Positions 6,701 through 9,601 of a stretch of DNA of 9,601 nt are shown piece after piece. The translations under genes and the position numbers were made by a program. Positions within the stretch are counted from its first letter, which is position 1. Every line of letters starts with the position of its first letter. Below the pieces are notes generated by a model. The model did not search any database, had not been told where the DNA came from, and was given only the letters and a program-made list of their open reading frames with translations. The DNA comes from Campylobacterales bacterium (GTDB lineage Bacteria > Campylobacterota > Campylobacteria > Campylobacterales > QNZT01). The stretch lies in the NCBI GenBank assembly GCA_027080605.1, contig JALWRO010000008.1, positions 1 to 9,601 on the forward strand, in the 5' to 3' direction.

Positions 6701-8983
6701 GAACCGGTTACATTTGGCAGCGATGCAAACGAAGCAACCTGGGTTATGTCGGCGGATGAGGTTGCAGATGCTTTGCAACCTTTTGGAACAGGATCAGTCA
6801 TAGATATCATCGATGTTTTGAAAAAGCAAAATGCGGGATTTCTTAAAAGATTGCTTGGTATGGGAGATGCGAGCAGTACGGTGGTGCAAAACAGAACCAG
6901 AGGTATTTTCAGAGAATCTTTTCAATACAACATCTATGAGCCTTCAACCAGTAATTTAGACGGCAAAAAAACAGAAATCGACTATTTTGACAGAAAGGTT
7001 TTTAAAGTAGAAAATGCAAAAGAGATGCGAAAAAAATTGCATTTTTACAAATATGACAGTAAATTTAATGCTATTCAGAATTTGACAGGGCATGCAATAA
7101 CCGTTATAGGGTGGGGGCATGAGTGGAAACTGGAAGATGGTATGACGGTGAAGATACTCAAAACTGAGAAGGTGCGTATTGTAGATGCTATCGTCACACA
7201 GTATGGTGAGAACCAGGGACTAAAATCAACCGATGCAACGATTGCTTACCTGATTGCAGGGAGAATGACAGATTATGTTACTACGCCTTCCTCTGCTGCA
7301 CAAGCACCTTCGTATAAATTTATTTTGAGTGTCGATGATAATAGTGATTTTGCAGATCAAAAACCTCAGTTGAATCCCGCCAATAACAGTGACTATGACG
7401 GAGACGGTTTGAGTGATTATTCGGAGCTGTATGAAACTTTTACCAATCCTTACAATCCCGATAGCGACAATGATGGATTGAACGACTCAGAGGAGATCAA
7501 TACTTACTATACCAATCCTTACAGTGCAGACAGCGACGGAGACAGACTCAATGACTGGCAGGAGATTAATGTATATCATTATGATCCAAACAATCGTGAT
7601 ACTGACGGAGACGGTATAGATGATTTGACAGATATTATCACAATTGCCGAGCAGGAGTTGAAAAAAAATACCATTTCCGGCAAAGTAACAACCCCTGACG
7701 GAACACCTTTGGCAAATGTAACCGTGAAGTTTGAATATATCAAAAATGACCAAAGTACATCGGTACAGGATGTAACCGGTGTTGATGGTACCTATAGGAT
7801 GGAGTTTTCAAAAAAAGATTTTGATAATATTAGGGACAATGCGAAACTGATTGTTTATGCCTATGCAGACGGATATGTGCCGAAAACACGGGAAATCACC
7901 AAAACCGATCAGGAAAATTTTAATGAAGATTTCATTCTCGAACCTATCAAACCAAATGAAATCGTTCTTGAGATAGAACCGCACTTACATCATCTTGGAG
8001 ATGGAAATTATACCGGCTCCGCAAACTCTGAGTTTCAAAGGGCGGGTGCGGAAAGTACAGAGTTTAGTAAGACTTTTTTTATTGATGATTTTCAGTATAA
8101 CAATTTCAAACGAGCAAAAGTGACATTTGAAGCAAAGGGTGTACAAAATTATAATGATCGTTTGATTATCAATGATTATAGTACATCATTACAAAGTTCT
8201 CCGGATGATGGAAGTTACGGCACACAAAGTTTTACGATCGATAAATCTGAATATCATCCTGGAGAGAATGAAATAAAAATTACAAGTGGTTATACAACAG
8301 ATTTTGACGACTTTGAATTTATCAATGTAAAGATTACCTTTATTGATCCGGATGAACCTGTTGTTGTACCTTTAGTAACATATTTTACAGCGGATACTAA
8401 CTTAACAAGTAATCAAATAACGCTGACAACTTATTTTGATTCAAACAATGCTTCGGCAATAGACTTTGTATACTGGCAGATTACCAATCCATCAGGAGTA
8501 TCGATGGATAAGTTATATAATACAGAAGTAAATTATCTATCTGGTAATTCAACATGGCGAGTATCGCTTGACAATTCCAGTTTTTTTAATGCTGACGGAG
8601 ATTATATTTTTGATACATACGTGATCAATGAAGAAGGAATCAAAAGTGCCCTTTCTTCTTTTACAAAGAAACTGGATGTTACAAATGCTACATCGATCGA
8701 CCATAAAACTCTGGTACAGGATGATGGATGGAGGGCGAAGATATCTGTAGATACATTGAGAGTCGGTGAACAGAGTGCGACTATTGATTACAGAAAGGTA
8801 AACTGCGGAGGATACTTGATTTACCTTCAGGAAGATAATAACGGTTATGCTTTTGATGAAGTTATTACATACGGCAATTGTGGTCTGGAAGAGTGTCAGT
8901 TTTGGATTAGTGCAGACGGTACTAAATATGAACATTATTGTAACGGTACGGTCTATGAAGGGAATTTGAGAGAACAACAATAA
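3746..8983 (+). CDS. giant multidomain lipoprotein with thrombospondin type 3 repeats
   Basis: 1745 residues. ATG 3746 is 6 nt after AGGAGG (3734-3739); the TTG at 3743 is too close. Lipoprotein signal with lipobox I-V-G-C20, then GGGGS; Gly at +2 is compatible with outer-membrane sorting. Domains: about 32-90, carboxypeptidase-regulatory-like beta sandwich (ISGIV...PLQNATIRVY...GVYRLHF); 103-117, C-x4-C followed by ITPLTTLG, a segment often seen after this domain in bacterial lipoproteins; about 120-1200, long mostly helical region of no recognised family; 1216-1297, four thrombospondin type 3 / EF-hand-like calcium loops (DxDxDGxxD); about 1309-1405, a second carboxypeptidase-regulatory-like domain (ISGKV...PLANVTV...GTYRMEF); about 1405-1540 and 1542-1650, beta-sandwich-like regions; 1655-1745, C-terminal beta domain with four cysteines (1687, 1712, 1717, 1732). 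Probably a surface or periplasmic structural or adhesive protein, by inference from the domains. Its central third is markedly more AT-rich than its ends. Confidence 0.85.
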   Translation: MKRIVWLLLYTAVVFGIVGCGGGGSKKNAEKVISGIVATNVPLQNATIRVYRPDGSLVETQTTTDGGGVYRLHFKDSADYFIVEASGGTQNGKQFNGSLSAVCMHASCNITPLTTLGFDYFSSLLDKDAARRYGHTVADMSAILGIAKDDINKVGAYSGFDIDSYVTEAQKYGDTVLVAKLMTDMSDGYLDEHHDIFPQAKKRVAQPVPQSYEQLSDENNNPIVLTVTGVDGSQTTKGYLVDTVASRKVTVVDDDYQEIVEDQTVFLSFNAGEWRGKLNTETTVLAKLFMSDMDLLLLPESAKVELVHELKSRYKDGYEKALDLYRFVVSNGAFYNPLFEKQLNQLVGDAQNILIHSSGTKQVRMRSLQKSVLFAKAYRQQHPQKTLRDYALNSTLSIDYDSTTHKMKIINALPVYYGLRPDKPDYGALELFASPLVAPSELGAAGLMIKDIDWLRTFTEYVTNKESKKKTEFEGDQFDPQMFPYIGSDPVNGRKEYQFYKEFGVNMPTVMNVSLGIKIVLDFISGPEISKNFKTALKNLRNNPQNIKKYLSYADDFLDGISNFIEINYFLFSPQKNVKQDIIDQSTLVNIGNWLHSAEQGVNNLRAIFKQAHDLIPDVPIQSVPIRKKVKFFFKKLSFNSEHLYMKNRAIAFTLNQNQDGEITNKQALSIILNGYIVKKVYESYKNNNYATGKNAKVQKAIEEFEHNYNVSIGNYSVMRIFGIVSKNEALTLKLFKEISASGKDYEQSIRDFTWIGFMIWKNDPERIKSLMTNSLEVLLKPADILKPLIKITRSPSKILDAVSDYIVDTFSKMATSLPKTILSSATKQVAYMFTGAKVIQIANVLNEVSGLVYGIGATPSVVPFAMNVNGGSVSFDYPSIKAVAAENNVVPLSNGRSTKAFRDENGIIPISSEQSIFQPENAQNRSLFIVTSRDNNQVLYDLSYRILFSNTTETLKRIYARWDSDNAITAHLSIRKYPNDDLKREPVTFGSDANEATWVMSADEVADALQPFGTGSVIDIIDVLKKQNAGFLKRLLGMGDASSTVVQNRTRGIFRESFQYNIYEPSTSNLDGKKTEIDYFDRKVFKVENAKEMRKKLHFYKYDSKFNAIQNLTGHAITVIGWGHEWKLEDGMTVKILKTEKVRIVDAIVTQYGENQGLKSTDATIAYLIAGRMTDYVTTPSSAAQAPSYKFILSVDDNSDFADQKPQLNPANNSDYDGDGLSDYSELYETFTNPYNPDSDNDGLNDSEEINTYYTNPYSADSDGDRLNDWQEINVYHYDPNNRDTDGDGIDDLTDIITIAEQELKKNTISGKVTTPDGTPLANVTVKFEYIKNDQSTSVQDVTGVDGTYRMEFSKKDFDNIRDNAKLIVYAYADGYVPKTREITKTDQENFNEDFILEPIKPNEIVLEIEPHLHHLGDGNYTGSANSEFQRAGAESTEFSKTFFIDDFQYNNFKRAKVTFEAKGVQNYNDRLIINDYSTSLQSSPDDGSYGTQSFTIDKSEYHPGENEIKITSGYTTDFDDFEFINVKITFIDPDEPVVVPLVTYFTADTNLTSNQITLTTYFDSNNASAIDFVYWQITNPSGVSMDKLYNTEVNYLSGNSTWRVSLDNSSFFNADGDYIFDTYVINEEGIKSALSSFTKKLDVTNATSIDHKTLVQDDGWRAKISVDTLRVGEQSATIDYRKVNCGGYLIYLQEDNNGYAFDEVITYGNCGLEECQFWISADGTKYEHYCNGTVYEGNLREQQ
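7391..7636 (+). repeat. four in-frame thrombospondin type 3 units, 69-nt period
   Basis: Within the giant lipoprotein, units start at residues 1216 (DYDGDGLSD), 1239 (DSDNDGLND), 1262 (DSDGDRLND) and 1285 (DTDGDGIDD), exactly 23 residues apart. The first three end in a variable N-P-Y-N/S-x or D-P-N-N linker. The acidic loops match the calcium-binding DxDxDGxxDxxE pattern of this family, which usually forms a rigid Ca2+-stabilised spacer. The third unit has Arg in place of the loop Gly, so it may bind calcium less well. Confidence 0.88.
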
Positions 8984-9001
8984 AAAGGTTAAAATTATTA
9001 T

Positions 9002-9009
9002 GCTAAAAT
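9002..9009 (+). promoter_or_regulatory. possible extended -10 for the downstream lipoprotein gene
   Basis: TGCTAAAAT at 9001-9009 fits an extended -10 (TGn then TAAAAT, 5/6 match), 29 nt before ATG 9039. No good -35 is visible and, unlike the three other units, there is no TCCAA repeat. The short all-A/T inverted repeat overlapping it (9004-9018) is too weak to call a terminator, so read-through from the giant lipoprotein gene is equally possible. Confidence 0.35.
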
Positions 9010-9038
9010 AAGATTTTATTGAAAATGGAGTGTGCTAT

Positions 9039-9601
9039 ATGGGACAGATAAAAAGTATGATATTATACTTCACTATTCTGTTCCTCCTCACTTCATGTCA
9101 GCAAGCCTCTAAACTGCTTCATGAAACCCTGATCCATACATCCCATGATGTCAAAGCAGAACACCATGCACTTGAGAAGTGTGATTTTCAAAAAGCACAA
9201 GAGATAGTCAGTACAAACAAAAGCCTTTTTTTGCGAAATGCCGAAGAGGGGCTTTTGTCGTTTTATCAACGTGATTTCACAAAGTCGAGACAATATTTTG
9301 AAACTGCTATCGATATCTATCGTCAGGATGAAAACAGACCGGTTGTGGCTGTTTCTAAATACGTTATTTCAGATTATTGTGGAGATGGGTACGATAAAGT
9401 TCTTTTGCATAATTACAATGCTTTGAATTATCTTTTAACAGGTAATCTCGAAGATGCGAAGGTAGAGACGAGAAATTCAGATTTTATTCAGCAAAAAGAG
9501 CGGCAGCGGTTTTATGAAAAGATCCGCGACTATGAAAAAGTCAAAAAACGATACGAGGGTATTTTAAATCGTTATGAAGTCCTTTTTCAAAATGTAAACC
9601 C
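9039..9601 (+). CDS. COG3014-like TPR lipoprotein, N-terminal 187 residues
   Basis: An open frame from ATG 9039 to the right edge, with GGAG (9027-9030) 8 nt upstream. Signal MGQIKSMILYFTILFLLTSC with lipobox L-T-S-C20. The mature chain is helical with TPR-like pairs: 'ALEKCDFQKAQEIV', 'GLLSFYQRDFTKSRQYFETAIDIY', 'NALNYLLTGNLEDAKVETRNSD'. The block YCGDGYDKVLLHNYNALNYL, followed by LTGNLEDAKVE, matches what I recall of the COG3014 uncharacterised lipoprotein family (usually G-Y-E-K-V-x-L-H-x-Y-x-A-L-N-x-L...G-D-x-x-x-A-R-V-E-x-R-R). In several proteobacteria that family sits beside LpoB/YcfL-type lipoproteins, so the next genes might be of that sort. It starts 55 nt after the giant lipoprotein. 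Function unknown; the C-terminus is outside the window. Confidence 0.75.
   Translation, partial: MGQIKSMILYFTILFLLTSCQQASKLLHETLIHTSHDVKAEHHALEKCDFQKAQEIVSTNKSLFLRNAEEGLLSFYQRDFTKSRQYFETAIDIYRQDENRPVVAVSKYVISDYCGDGYDKVLLHNYNALNYLLTGNLEDAKVETRNSDFIQQKERQRFYEKIRDYEKVKKRYEGILNRYEVLFQNVN

Noticed and set aside
8549..8980. A 143-codon minus-strand ORF under the end of the giant lipoprotein
   Set aside because: Antisense to the in-frame beta domains, with no promoter or binding site and no recognisable protein features.
9004..9018. TAAAAT-AAG-ATTTTA inverted repeat after the giant lipoprotein gene
   Set aside because: A six-pair stem of A/T only is too weak for a terminator, and it overlaps a likely -10 element.
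9093..9426. Short ORFs on both strands overlapping the last gene
   Set aside because: The frame from 9039 is open to the window edge with a lipoprotein signal and family-like motifs, so these are shadows.
1..9601. tRNA, rRNA, CRISPR array, insertion sequence ends
   Set aside because: None was seen. The Rpn-family gene is labelled transposase in some databases, but no terminal inverted repeats or target duplications are visible.

Overview
The window looks like a chromosomal stretch from a Campylobacterota (Epsilonproteobacteria) bacterium, perhaps a Sulfurimonas/Sulfurovum-type organism. This rests on the moderately AT-rich composition, AGGAGG-type ribosome binding sites, lysine-rich proteins, and the mix of DUF1566, Rpn-nuclease and thrombospondin-type-3 lipoprotein families. 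It is an inference from style; no taxonomic marker gene is present.

Layout. The left edge holds the 5' end of a minus-strand Rpn-family (PD-(D/E)XK) nuclease gene. A non-coding stretch of about 245 bp follows, containing two tandem dyad sequences and one or two promoter candidates. Plus-strand genes then run to the right edge and fall into three apparent transcription units. Unit 1 (447-1024) encodes two small secreted Cys-containing proteins and ends at a strong hairpin. Unit 2 (1145-3665) encodes a small TPR-like secreted protein, a DUF1566 lipoprotein with three Cys-pair repeats, and a secreted protein with ten cysteines. Unit 3 (3746-8983) is one giant 1745-residue lipoprotein with carboxypeptidase-regulatory-like domains, four thrombospondin type 3 calcium-binding units and C-terminal beta domains. 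A further lipoprotein gene of the COG3014 type begins at 9039 and runs off the right edge.

All seven plus-strand proteins carry an export signal (four signal-peptidase-I type, three lipoproteins), and most are rich in paired cysteines. No enzyme, transporter or regulator is recognisable among them. The most notable regulatory observation is that units 1, 2 and 3 are each preceded by the same arrangement, TCCAA-N4-TCCAA-N11-(TATAAT-like -10). The direct repeat sits where a -35 element would lie, which suggests one activator or unusual promoter type drives all three. A reasonable reading, not proven, is a co-regulated set of envelope or surface proteins of unknown function. No tRNA, rRNA, CRISPR array or insertion sequence was seen.
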